Shown here: positions 53,451 through 61,878 of the stretch, piece by piece
Position numbering within the stretch: position 1 is the first letter of the stretch
How the letters are laid out: each line of letters opens with the position of its first letter
From: Thalassococcus profundi
GTDB taxonomy: Bacteria; Pseudomonadota; Alphaproteobacteria; Rhodobacterales; Rhodobacteraceae
Direction: 5' to 3'
DNA: 64,000 nucleotides
NCBI RefSeq assembly: GCF_003344785.1
Contig: NZ_QPMK01000018.1
Span: forward strand, 9,630 to 73,629
Notes under the pieces: generated by a model
What the model saw: only the letters and a program-made list of their open reading frames with translations
Databases searched by the model: none
Told to the model about the DNA's origin: nothing
Position numbers and translations under genes: made by a program

Positions 53451-54599
53451 CTACCAGCCGCCAAAGCGGTTCCATTCCATCAGGGCTCCCGACCCGTCTT
53501 CCGGGATGACGTGATAGCGGTCGTGCTGGGCGGCGGTGGCGCAGGCATGGTTCGGCAGGATCCGCAGCCGGGTGCCGACCGGCAGGTTCGGCAGGCGTTC
53601 GGTCGAGCCGGGGCGCAGCGCCAGGATACCGTGTTCCTGGTTGGCCTGCCGCATGATCAGATCGGGGTAGATCCTGCCGCCCAGATCGCAGGCCACACCA
53701 TAGCCCTGATCGACGGTCTGTGCCGCGGTGCCGCGATCGCGCGACATCGCCATCCAGCCCGCATCGACCAGCACCCAGCCGCGATCGTGCTGATGGCCGA
53801 TCACCGTGGTCAGCACCGACAGCGCGATATCGTTCGTGTCGCAGACCCCGATGCCGGCCATCACCAGATCGAAGAACATGTAGACACCGGCGCGCAGTTC
53901 GGTCACGCCGGAAAGGTCCTCGGCCGCATGGGCCGTCGGCGTCGATCCGACGCTCACGACCGGGCAGGGCAGACCGGCTTCGCGCAGCGCCCGGGCGGCG
54001 GCTACGGTCGCGTCACGTTCCTTTCCCGCGAATACGGCATGGGCGGCTGATCCATCGACCCCGTAGCTTTCGCCGGCATGGGTCATGACCCCGCGCAACT
54101 CTGCGCCGCTGTCGTGCAGACGTCGGCCGATCTCGATCAGTTCGGGATCGCCGGCCCGCAGGCCGCCGCGGTGGCCATCGCTGTCGATCTCGATCAGTGC
54201 CGGGATCGGCTGGCCCGCGGCCTGCGCCGCTTCGGCAACCGCCTGCGCCTGCGCAAGGCTGTCGATCAGGATGACAAGGGCGCAGCCGCGGGCGCGCAGT
54301 TCCAGCACGCGGGGCAGCTTCTGCGGCGCGATGCCCACCGCATAGAGGATATCCTGCACCCCGGCTGCGGCAAAGACCTCGGCCTCGGCCAGGGTGGAGA
54401 CCGTCGCCGGGCCCGACCCGCCCGTCAGCACGCGGCGCGCCACGTCGACGGATTTCGCGGTCTTGAGATGGGGGCGCAGCGTGACGCCGAGCGCCTCCGC
54501 CTTTGCTGCCAGCCGCCGGATGTTGCGCGTCATGCGCGCTTCGTCCAGCACCAGGCAGGGCGTGGTCAGCCGGTCCAGGCCCGGGTTCGGATCGTGCAT
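53451..54599 (-). CDS. D-serine dehydratase-like PLP enzyme (alanine racemase fold, DSD1 type)
   Basis: A 382-residue fold-type-III PLP enzyme. The PLP lysine is Lys46 in RPHLKTAKSVDV. The zinc-binding signature PNHACATAAQHDRYHV near the C-terminus is typical of DSD1/D-threo-3-hydroxyaspartate dehydratase proteins. ATG 54599 has AGAGGAC upstream. The enzyme would dehydrate a D-beta-hydroxy amino acid (D-serine, D-threonine or D-3-hydroxyaspartate) to a keto acid and ammonia; related proteins are aldolases. This complements the L-type EutB-like dehydratase in the same island. Confidence 0.88.
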   Translation of the reverse strand: MHDPNPGLDRLTTPCLVLDEARMTRNIRRLAAKAEALGVTLRPHLKTAKSVDVARRVLTGGSGPATVSTLAEAEVFAAAGVQDILYAVGIAPQKLPRVLELRARGCALVILIDSLAQAQAVAEAAQAAGQPIPALIEIDSDGHRGGLRAGDPELIEIGRRLHDSGAELRGVMTHAGESYGVDGSAAHAVFAGKERDATVAAARALREAGLPCPVVSVGSTPTAHAAEDLSGVTELRAGVYMFFDLVMAGIGVCDTNDIALSVLTTVIGHQHDRGWVLVDAGWMAMSRDRGTAAQTVDQGYGVACDLGGRIYPDLIMRQANQEHGILALRPGSTERLPNLPVGTRLRILPNHACATAAQHDRYHVIPEDGSGALMEWNRFGGW

Positions 54600-54685
54600 G
54601 CGTCTGTCCTCTGTTGCCTTGATCTGCGTCGTCGTCCGCCCAAGGTGGTCGAGAGGGTGGGGCGTCTGCGGGCGCCGCCGGGGGC

Positions 54686-55039
54686 TTACTCGACGATCAC
54701 GAAGATCTTCTTGCAGGGCTCGATTGTCCGCCATTGACCGACGAAGCCCGGTTTCATCACAAAGCTGTCGCCGGCGCGGAACACCGTCGGCGCGCCGCCA
54801 TCCTCGGTGATTTCGACGACGCCTTCAACGATGTGGCAGAATTCGAACTTTTCGCCCTTGATCGACTTGTTGGTCCCCTCGCTCCCGGTGAAGATGCCGG
54901 TGCGCACAAGGCCGTCTTTCGATGTGTCGAGGTCCCAGGCTTTGCAGACCGGGCTACCCGCCAGCACGCGGTCGGGGGGAGCCGATACATTGCGCGGCTC
55001 GAAGTCGGGACTGGTTTCAAGGGGAACGATAAGCGTCAT
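54686..55039 (-). CDS. small cupin-domain protein
   Basis: A 117-residue single cupin barrel (COG3450/DUF861 type) with KGEKFEFCHIVEGVVEITE, GDSFVMKPGFVGQW and the C-terminal KKIFVIVE. AGAGG precedes the ATG. It is closely similar to the cupin at 50627-50983, so the two are paralogues on either side of the aldehyde dehydrogenase/DSD1 pair. It is probably co-transcribed with the DSD1-like gene. Likely a small-molecule binding or isomerase-type protein; function unknown. Confidence 0.88.
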   Translation of the reverse strand: MTLIVPLETSPDFEPRNVSAPPDRVLAGSPVCKAWDLDTSKDGLVRTGIFTGSEGTNKSIKGEKFEFCHIVEGVVEITEDGGAPTVFRAGDSFVMKPGFVGQWRTIEPCKKIFVIVE

Positions 55040-55876
55040 TGAGATGGCCTCTTTAGGGACGGGATGGCCTTAGCTTACCGCCCCGGCGCAGACCAAAGGC
55101 GCCATTCTTCGGGACGGCGCCGCAGGCCCTGCGGTTTCATCCGGACCTGACGGAATTTGATGCGCGGCCCACCGCGAAAGCTCTGTCGTGTCCCGACGGC
55201 CGGATCTTCAACCGGATCCGGCCGGGAAGCCGGGCATGACCGGTTGCTCGTCGCGCTGCCGTCGTCCCGTCGTGCCGCCGTAGCGAAGGGGCGGATCACC
55301 GGTTTCCGGCCTGCCGATGCGGCCGGACTGCCGCTGTCGCCCTGGCTGATGCGCGTGAAGGGACGGAAGGCGGTAGAGCGTACCCCCGGCTTCTCTTCCT
55401 GAATCGACCTGGGGAAGTTGGGGGAGGCCCTCCGATTTCGGGGATGACGGGGGCGAGGATTGAGACCACGCGCTTTTCCATCTTCACGCGGGAGGCTGGC
55501 TGACCGGCGAGGCTTTCCGTCGTCCCGATTTCATCGGCAAGCGGGGATCGGCGGAGGACAGCGCCCTATTTCATGCCGCCGGCTGGCACATCAACGGTCG
55601 AAGATTGCTGCTGGGCCGCCGCATCCAGCGACTTCTAATTCCGCAAGGAGGGAAAATGGGCGGCAGATCATCCGTGAGGCCTGCCATGACCCCGATCCTA
55701 CCCCGCGCCGGGGCAGACCATATCCGAACCGCCGAGGCCCGGCAGGGCCGAGGTGCCGTTGCACCGCCGGCAATGCGCGCGCTGGGGTCAGAGCCGCCGG
55801 GCCGCAACGGCGCCCAAGCGCGGCCGCGGCGGTCTGCGCGGGATGCGGGCCTTCGGCTGACAGAGAAAGGGACACC
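55040..55876. other. 837-base intergenic stretch, divergent promoters expected
   Basis: It separates the minus-strand cupin from the plus-strand aminotransferase. Short open frames on both strands show no domain features. Promoters of both genes must lie here, but no clear operator could be picked out. Confidence 0.35.
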
Positions 55877-57250
55877 ATGCTGAGCAATTCCATCGCCGAA
55901 CTCGACCGGAGACATCTCGTCCACCCCCTCGCTTCGTGGCGCGCACATGAACAGGCAGGCGCGCGCTTTCTGGCGTCGGCCAAGGGCGCGACCGTGATTG
56001 ACGCAGAGGGACATTGCCTGCTGGACGGATTTGCCGGACTTTGGTGCGTGAACGCCGGGTACGGTCAGGACCACCTGATCGAGGCCGCCACCCGCCAACT
56101 GCGCGAGTTGCCCTATGCGACAGGCTATTTCGGGCTCGGCTCGGAATCCGCCGCACGACTGGCGGGGCGGCTGGCGGATCACGCCCCGGGCGATCTGAAC
56201 CATGTCTATTTCGGGCTCGGCGGATCGGATGCCGTGGACAGCACGATCCGCTTCGTCCGGCACTACTGGCAGTCCAGGGGCGCGCCGGAGCGGGACCAGT
56301 TCATCTCGGTGGCACAGGGCTATCACGGTTCTTCGGCAGTGGGATCCGGGCTGACGGCGCTGCCGGTCTTTCACACCAATTTCGGCGTGCCGCTGGACTG
56401 GCAGCACAAGATCCCCTCGCATTACCCCTACCGCAATCCGGTGGGGGAGGATGCCCAGGCCATCATCGCCGCTTCCGTCGCGGATCTGCGCGGCAAGATT
56501 GCCGAGATCGGCGCAGAGCGCGTGGCGGCCTTCTACCTCGAACCGATCCAGGGCTCCGGCGGCGTTCTGGTCCCGCCGCCGGGCTGGGTCGCGGCCATGC
56601 ACGCGGTCTGCAAGGAAATGGACATCCTCTTTGTCGCCGACGAGGTCATCACCGCCTTCGGCCGTACCGGCCCGATGTTCGCCTGTGCAGACGAGGGCAT
56701 CGTTCCCGACATGATGACCACGGCCAAGGGCCTGACCTCAGGCTATGTGCCGATGTCCGCGGCCTTTCTGTCGGATCATGTCTACGAGACCATCGCCGAC
56801 GGGGCCGGGCTGGCGATGGTCGGTCACGGCCAGACCTATTCCGCCCATCCGGTCAGCGCGGCGGTGGCGCTTGCGGCGCTCGATCTCTACGAAGGCGGCC
56901 TGCTGGAGAATGGCGCGGCGATGGGCGCGCGGCTGATGGCGGGGCTGCAGGGCCTGGCGGATCATCCTCTGGTGGGCGAGGTGCGCGGCCGGGGCATGCT
57001 GGCGGCGGTCGAACTGGTCACCGACAAGGCGAAGAAGACGCCGTTGCCCGCAGCGGCGGCGCCCGGCACCCGGATCTTCGACAGGGCGTGGCAGAACGGG
57101 CTCATCATCCGCGCCTTCACGCAGGGCGTGCTGGGCTATGCGCCGCCGCTCTGCTGCACGACCGACGAAATCGACCGGATCGTGGACCTGACCCGCCTGA
57201 CACTGGACCAGACGCTGGCGGACCCGGACGTCCGCGCCGCCATGGCGTGA
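55877..57250 (+). CDS. class-III aminotransferase (omega-amino acid/polyamine:pyruvate type)
   Basis: A 457-residue fold-type-I PLP aminotransferase. Motifs are FAGLWCVNAGYGQ, VYFGLGGSDAVDSTIRFVR, FVADEVITAFGRTG and the PLP lysine in TTAKGLTSGYVPMS. The FAGLWCVN start is typical of putrescine/beta-alanine/taurine:pyruvate transaminases. ATG 55877 follows AAAGGGAC. It could transaminate an omega-amino compound from the surrounding pathway. The remnant of an FAD oxidoreductase lies just after it on the other strand. Confidence 0.93.
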   Translation: MLSNSIAELDRRHLVHPLASWRAHEQAGARFLASAKGATVIDAEGHCLLDGFAGLWCVNAGYGQDHLIEAATRQLRELPYATGYFGLGSESAARLAGRLADHAPGDLNHVYFGLGGSDAVDSTIRFVRHYWQSRGAPERDQFISVAQGYHGSSAVGSGLTALPVFHTNFGVPLDWQHKIPSHYPYRNPVGEDAQAIIAASVADLRGKIAEIGAERVAAFYLEPIQGSGGVLVPPPGWVAAMHAVCKEMDILFVADEVITAFGRTGPMFACADEGIVPDMMTTAKGLTSGYVPMSAAFLSDHVYETIADGAGLAMVGHGQTYSAHPVSAAVALAALDLYEGGLLENGAAMGARLMAGLQGLADHPLVGEVRGRGMLAAVELVTDKAKKTPLPAAAAPGTRIFDRAWQNGLIIRAFTQGVLGYAPPLCCTTDEIDRIVDLTRLTLDQTLADPDVRAAMA

Positions 57251-57309
57251 CGGGCAGGGTCTGTCCCGGCAAGGGTCCGACACGGTTACAGACCGTGCCG
57301 GAGACGTGG

Positions 57310-57480
57310 GCGGCAGCGGCCTCGGCATGGGCCGCAAAGCGGTCGACCCCGACGTGATCCAGCGGCACGAGTTCTCGGCCCGAGACCATGAACGCGACCA
57401 TCACGTCGCCCACGCCCGGCGCGAGCTGGAAGCCATGGCCGTCGAAGCCGAAGGCGCGGAACACGCCCGGTCTCGCATCG
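57310..57480 (-). pseudogene. C-terminal remnant of an FAD-dependent oxidoreductase
   Basis: Reading leftward, the segment has PGVFRAFGFDGHGFQLAP followed by GVGDVMVAFMVSGRELVPLD and VDRFAA. That is the C-terminal FAD-domain signature of glycine/D-amino-acid oxidase-type proteins. No N-terminal FAD motif is present in the 350 bases upstream, and the frame runs on into the antisense of the aminotransferase gene. Only about 57 residues are recognisable. Confidence 0.65.
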
Positions 57481-57829
57481 ACCGTGAACCTACCCGCCTT
57501 CGCCGAGCCTGACGCTACGCGCCTTAGGGGATGCGGATCGGCCTGTGCCTTGTCCCGTCCTTTCGGCAGGAGAAGCGTCCGATAGCGGTCATCGCTCGCG
57601 TCGACGCTGGGGACGTCGTCGTGGGCCGGTCGGGCGGGTTGATGCACCTCGATACGCTTGCATACTCGGGGCAGCATCGCGGTGTCCGTGTCGTCAGGTG
57701 CTTAAATGATGTCTCGACGATGATCCGGACATCCACGGCAAGTCCGCACGTCCGAAATCACCCTCACAGGCAAGGAGGCTCAGGCTTGCCCACGCCCCGC
57801 CATGGAGCGGCGTTGCACAGACCCGGACG

Positions 57830-58942
57830 TCACTGCGCCTGCACCCCGATCGAAAAGCTGCGCTGTGCGCCCGGCGGTGGCGGCGGGCATGTTCCCGCCC
57901 GGGCGATCAGACGGACCGCCGCATTGTCGAGCGCGGCATTGCCCGAGCGCCGTGCAAGCGCCACACCGGTGATTCGCCCGTTGCCGGAAACGCTGAAGGA
58001 CACCCGCGCCGTGCCGCCGCCGCGCACATTGGGCCGTCCGGCGCGGGACAGGCAGGCCATGACGACACCCGGATAGTTGCTTGCCGCGGCGTTGCCGGCC
58101 TGGTTCGCGCGACCGCCCGAGCCGCTCGACCGCGACGTGGCCGCCCGCGACCCGCTGGCGGCGCCGGCACTTGCGTTGCGGTTGGCATTGCCTTGTCGCG
58201 TTTGGGTGGGGCGCGGTTGCTGCTCGGCCGCGCGATGACGCTGCTGCTCGGCGGCTCGCTGGCGTTGCCGCTCTGCGGCGCGCGCGGCGGCCTCGGCCTG
58301 CATGGCCGCCTCGAATTCAGGACTACGCGCGGCGGGCCGCAAGGATCGCGCGGGCGTGGCGAACTCTGGCTCTTCCCCGGCGACCACATCCGGTTCGCTG
58401 GTTTCGGAGCGCGATGGCTTCGTCGCTATGGCCCTGGTCGGGGCCGCTTCCAGAGGCTCGGGACGCGCCGCCGGCAGGGCGGTGAGGGCCTCTGCGGCCG
58501 CGCTTTCAAGCGGGGCAATCGGCGCGGCGCTCTGCGGGTCTGCCGGAACGGCCATGCCCGTGGGCGCGGTGGGCTCTGCGGGATCGGCACGCTCTGCCGC
58601 ATCGGCTTCGGCCCGGTCGGTCGCGTCCGCCTGGATCGGCTCTGCCATCTCTGGCTCCGGCGCGGGGCTTTGGTCTGGCCGGACGTCCAGGGCGGTTTCC
58701 ACGGTGGCGGGGGGAGCGGTTTCCGTCGCCGTTTCCGGCTCTGCCGTGTCGGGCGGCGATTCGGCTGTCGTCACGCCGGCGACCATGTCCGCAAAGGAGG
58801 ATCCCAGCATGACGTCGGCGCCACCGGCAGCCCCTTCGACCTCGACCGGATCGCTCGACAGCAGCGCCAGGGCCAGCGCCGCATGGGCGCTGCCGGCGAT
58901 CATCAGCGCGGCAAGCTTCATCGGGCGGGATGTCGCGATCAT
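57830..58942 (-). CDS. tonB: TonB-family energy transducer
   Basis: A 370-residue protein. A single N-terminal membrane anchor (MKLAALMIAGSAHAALALALL) is followed by a long Ala/Pro/Glu-rich periplasmic linker with a short Arg/Gln-rich coiled region (about 230-265). The C-terminal TonB domain (about 290-370) has YPGVVMACLSRAGRP and VSFSVSGNGRITGVALARRSG. It transmits proton-motive force from ExbB/ExbD to outer-membrane receptors. ATG 58942 overlaps the upstream exbD stop. The siderophore importer genes follow on the same strand, so iron chelate uptake is the likely task. Confidence 0.9.
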   Translation of the reverse strand: MIATSRPMKLAALMIAGSAHAALALALLSSDPVEVEGAAGGADVMLGSSFADMVAGVTTAESPPDTAEPETATETAPPATVETALDVRPDQSPAPEPEMAEPIQADATDRAEADAAERADPAEPTAPTGMAVPADPQSAAPIAPLESAAAEALTALPAARPEPLEAAPTRAIATKPSRSETSEPDVVAGEEPEFATPARSLRPAARSPEFEAAMQAEAAARAAERQRQRAAEQQRHRAAEQQPRPTQTRQGNANRNASAGAASGSRAATSRSSGSGGRANQAGNAAASNYPGVVMACLSRAGRPNVRGGGTARVSFSVSGNGRITGVALARRSGNAALDNAAVRLIARAGTCPPPPPGAQRSFSIGVQAQ

Positions 58943-59325
58943 TCCAGCCCCCTTTCCGTGACGATCACGACGGCCTCTGCACCGGCCCGGCGCAGCGCGC
59001 GGCCTATGGCCACAAGCTCGATGGCCGGCAATTCCGCATCCGGCACGATGCGCACCCGTTCGCGGTTCTCTGCGTCCAGCCGCGCCAGATAGTCGGAGGG
59101 TGCGCCGATAACCTGCCCGCGAAAGCTCATCCGTCCGTCCGCATGCACCACCAGCGCGTCTCCGGGCGCCGTGCGCTCCAGTTCGGCGGTCCGCACGAGG
59201 GTCAGATCGCCGTCCAGCGGAACCGCCAGCGTGCCGGCAACGAGAAAGAAGATCAGCATCAGGAACACGATGTTGATCAGCGCCGTGGTGGGCTCTCGTT
59301 CGGACTTCCGCCTGACACGCAGCAT
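58939..59325 (-). CDS. exbD: ExbD-type biopolymer transport protein (second copy)
   Basis: A 128-residue single-pass protein. The N-terminal helix INIVFLMLIFFLVAG follows REPTTAL; the membrane Asp typical of ExbD is replaced here by Asn (ALINIVFLMLIFF), unlike the first copy. A C-terminal periplasmic domain follows. ATG 59325 overlaps the stop of the upstream exbD by one base. Paired exbD genes can form a heteromeric stator. Confidence 0.85.
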   Translation of the reverse strand: MLRVRRKSEREPTTALINIVFLMLIFFLVAGTLAVPLDGDLTLVRTAELERTAPGDALVVHADGRMSFRGQVIGAPSDYLARLDAENRERVRIVPDAELPAIELVAIGRALRRAGAEAVVIVTERGLE

Positions 59326-59702
59326 CACGACCGCGCCAGTACCGTGACCTGCGCACCCGGCACAGCCCGCAGCGCCACCAGCAGGTCGGTCAGCCGCTGC
59401 GACGTGACCGCAGGCCGCACGGACACCAGCACCACCGGGGCATCATTGTCGCCAATACCGTCGCGCAGGGCGGCCAACGCGACGTCGCGCCCGTTGAGGG
59501 TCACGCCTTCTTGGCTCAGCCGCAGGAAAAACGGCGCCGTGCCGGATGACAGGGCAGCCGCCCCGCCCGCGCCCCCGGCCGACAGTTCGACCTCGGCAAA
59601 GCGCGTGAAGGTGGAACTCAGCATGAAGAACAGCAGCAGCAGAAAGATGACGTCGATCAGCGATGTCATCGACAGGCGTCTGCGGCGGCTGCGCTTACGC
59701 AT
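59325..59702 (-). CDS. exbD: ExbD-type biopolymer transport protein (first copy)
   Basis: A 125-residue protein. RRRLSMTSLIDVIFLLLLFFM contains the conserved membrane aspartate (SLIDVIF) that carries protons in ExbD/TolR. The C-terminal periplasmic domain has ALRDGIGDNDAPVVLVSV. ATG 59702 overlaps the exbB stop by eight bases. It works with ExbB and TonB. Confidence 0.9.
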   Translation of the reverse strand: MRKRSRRRRLSMTSLIDVIFLLLLFFMLSSTFTRFAEVELSAGGAGGAAALSSGTAPFFLRLSQEGVTLNGRDVALAALRDGIGDNDAPVVLVSVRPAVTSQRLTDLLVALRAVPGAQVTVLARS

Positions 59703-60351
59703 GCAGCCCACCGACCGCGCGGGCGTCGGATGCGCGACGTGCGCCGCCGGTCGGGGACAGGATCGTGCGCAGCGCCTTTCCGGCCAGCACGCGCTCGGCG
59801 TCCATCCGCGCTTCGAACCAGCTCAGCAGCAGTGCCGCAGGCATCGCAACGGCCAGGCCCACGGCCGTCGTCAGCAGCGCCACCCAGATGCCCCCGGCCA
59901 GGATCGAGGGATCGACCTGGCTGCCAGCTTCCTGCAGGGCCTGGAACGCCGAGATCATCCCCAGAACCGTGCCGAAGAGCCCCAGCAACGGCGCCAGCTG
60001 CGCAATCGAATCGAGCACCCGAAACCCGCGTTCCAGCCGTGCAAAGCGGGTCTCGGCCTCGGCGTCCAGACGGGCGGCGTCGGTCTGTCCCGAGATCGCC
60101 ATGTCGATCACCGGGCGCAGGTAGCTCTTGGACCGGTCAAGCTCTGCGCGGGCTTCGGTGCGGTCGCCGGCGTCCCAGGCCACGATGGCACGGCTCAGCG
60201 CCCTGTGCCGCCCGACACCCGCCGCGGCGAACTGCCAAAGCTTGTAGACCGCCACCGTCGATACGACGACGGACAGCCCGACCAGCAGAAGGACGACCGG
60301 CCCGCCCAGGTCGGCAATGCGCCGCAGCGCGTCGAATACCGTCCCGATCAT
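59695..60351 (-). CDS. exbB: ExbB/MotA/TolQ proton channel protein
   Basis: A 218-residue protein with three membrane helices (about 18-38, 112-135, 150-175). The family motif LDSIAQLAPLLGLFGTVLGMI and the third helix GGIWVALLTTAVGLAVAMPA are clear. ATG 60351 overlaps the upstream gene stop. It forms the pentameric channel that energises TonB. Confidence 0.93.
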   Translation of the reverse strand: MIGTVFDALRRIADLGGPVVLLLVGLSVVVSTVAVYKLWQFAAAGVGRHRALSRAIVAWDAGDRTEARAELDRSKSYLRPVIDMAISGQTDAARLDAEAETRFARLERGFRVLDSIAQLAPLLGLFGTVLGMISAFQALQEAGSQVDPSILAGGIWVALLTTAVGLAVAMPAALLLSWFEARMDAERVLAGKALRTILSPTGGARRASDARAVGGLHA

Positions 60352-60785
60352 CCGATCACCTCGACGTCGATCCGCGACCGCAGCATCAGACCGTCGCTGC
60401 ACAGATCGCGCGCGGCCTCTTCTGCCTCGCAGCTTTGCGCCCCGTTGATCAGCACCTGACCAAGTTGATCGCAGCCAAGCTGCGGCACCACGAACTGCCG
60501 CACCCGCGGACGGCCCGCCGGCAGCGCGCCGAAATCGAAGAGCGTCAGGCGGTCGACGCTGCCCGCCGCATCGAAGAGCACCGCCTCGAACACCGCCGAC
60601 TTGAGATCGCTCTCGTGGCCGTTGAGAACCAGAAAGCTCATCCGGCAGCCGGTGTCCTGCGCTTCGACCGAGTTCAGCTCGATGGTGAGCGCGCCAGTGG
60701 CGTCTTCCTGAGCGGCAAGGGACGTGGCGGAGATGCCGATTGAGAGACCGCCGCACACGGCGAGAAGAAGGGCAAGGCGGGGCAA
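60348..60785 (-). CDS. exported hypothetical protein leading the exbB-tonB operon
   Basis: A 145-residue protein with a signal peptide (PRLALLLAVCGGLSIGIS, cleavage after SLAAQ). A TTG start at 60785 is used, with AGGAGG five bases upstream; no ATG is available in frame. The mature part has paired cysteines (TGCRMSF, PQLGCDQL, GAQSCEAEE, RDLCSDG) suggesting disulfides in the periplasm. It overlaps exbB by four bases. Proteins of this kind precede exbB in other alphaproteobacteria as I recall, but no function is known. Confidence 0.7.
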   Translation of the reverse strand: MPRLALLLAVCGGLSIGISATSLAAQEDATGALTIELNSVEAQDTGCRMSFLVLNGHESDLKSAVFEAVLFDAAGSVDRLTLFDFGALPAGRPRVRQFVVPQLGCDQLGQVLINGAQSCEAEEAARDLCSDGLMLRSRIDVEVIG

Positions 60786-60896
60786 CGGAACCTCCTGCAG
60801 ATGTCGGACAAACAGGCGGGGCTGGTCGTGGCATTTCCAGGACGGGCTGCGCCGACCCAAGCATTTACCAGCACTGGCACCGGGGTCAAGACGATT

Positions 60897-60918
60897 GTTG
60901 ACTGAAATAGTCGACAAC
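60897..60918. promoter_or_regulatory. dyad upstream of the TonB operon, possible iron-response box
   Basis: GTTGACTGAAATAGTCGACAAC lies about 110 bases before the operon start. It contains TGA-N9-TCG, one mismatch from the iron-rhodo-box TGA-N9-TCA bound by RirA/IscR-type iron regulators of Rhodobacterales. Suggestive only. Confidence 0.35.
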
Positions 60919-61116
60919 AGAGCGCCGTCGGGGAAAGCGGTGGGCCGTCCTGCCGCCGCACACAGGCCCGCCGTAGACCGGGTGCGGTCGACACGGCGTG
61001 TCTGTCAGATCTTGCCGACGCCATTTGCGGCCCGAAACAGGACGGGTGCAAAAGCATCACCGCACCTGTGTCACGTCGATGACCCGACGGCCGAGCGCGC
61101 GGTGCATCCGCAGCCC

Positions 61117-61878
61117 TCAGGTATCCATGACCACCGTCCGCCCTTCGACCGACACCATCCGTAGCGGTGTGTCGTAGAGCGCGCTCAAACGGTCGGAGGT
61201 CATCGAGTCGCGCCAGGGCCCGGCGCAATGCAGGCGACCGTCCTTCAACGCCACGCACCAGTCGGCATGGTCTGCGGCGATCGACAGGTCGTGCAGCACC
61301 AGGACCACGCCGCGTGGATCGTCGGGGTCGGACGCGATGGCACGCAGCCGCTCCATGATGTCGCGGGTGTATTTCGGGTCGAGCGCCGCCAGCGGTTCGT
61401 CCAGCAGCATCCAGGGCGTCGCCTGCGCATAGGCCATGGCGAGGAACGCCCTCTGCTTCTGCCCGCCCGACAGCTCTTCGACCTCTCGGCCACCGAGGTC
61501 GGTCAGGTCGAACCGCTCCAGCACCTCATCTGTCAGCCGCGCGTCCGCCTGCGTCGGCCGGCCCCGGTGATGCGGCCAGCGTCCGAAACCCACCAGATCG
61601 CGCACATTGAGACGCGGGACGGTGCCCGCGCTCTGGGTCAGAAGCGACAGGATCAGGGCCCGTTCGTCCTCCCGCGCCCGGTGGATGTCCGTGCCGGCGA
61701 TCGTTACGCTCCCGGCATCGGGCCGCATCAGACCTGCCAGCGTGTGCAGCAGGGTCGATTTTCCCGCGCCGTTCGGACCGATGACGGCCGTGATCCCGCG
61801 TGCGGGGATACGGAACGTGAGGTCGCGCAGCACCGCGGCCCCGCCGCGCGCAAGGGTCAGGTTCTCAACCTCGATCAT
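61117..61878 (-). CDS. ABC siderophore transporter ATP-binding protein (FecE/YclP type)
   Basis: A 253-residue ATPase. Walker A is GPNGAGKST, signature LSGGQKQRAFLAMAY, Walker B WMLLDEPLAALD, and the H-loop is VLHDLS. The family matches iron-chelate importers. Its start overlaps the upstream permease stop (ATGA). It powers the FecCD-type permeases encoded just before it. Confidence 0.94.
   Translation of the reverse strand: MIEVENLTLARGGAAVLRDLTFRIPARGITAVIGPNGAGKSTLLHTLAGLMRPDAGSVTIAGTDIHRAREDERALILSLLTQSAGTVPRLNVRDLVGFGRWPHHRGRPTQADARLTDEVLERFDLTDLGGREVEELSGGQKQRAFLAMAYAQATPWMLLDEPLAALDPKYTRDIMERLRAIASDPDDPRGVVLVLHDLSIAADHADWCVALKDGRLHCAGPWRDSMTSDRLSALYDTPLRMVSVEGRTVVMDT

Noticed and set aside
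41718-54599. A complete beta-hydroxyaspartate cycle (BhcABCD).
   Set aside because: BhcB- and BhcD-like genes are present, but there is no BhcA-type aminotransferase beside them, and the alanine-racemase-fold protein has the DSD1 zinc signature and lies in another operon.
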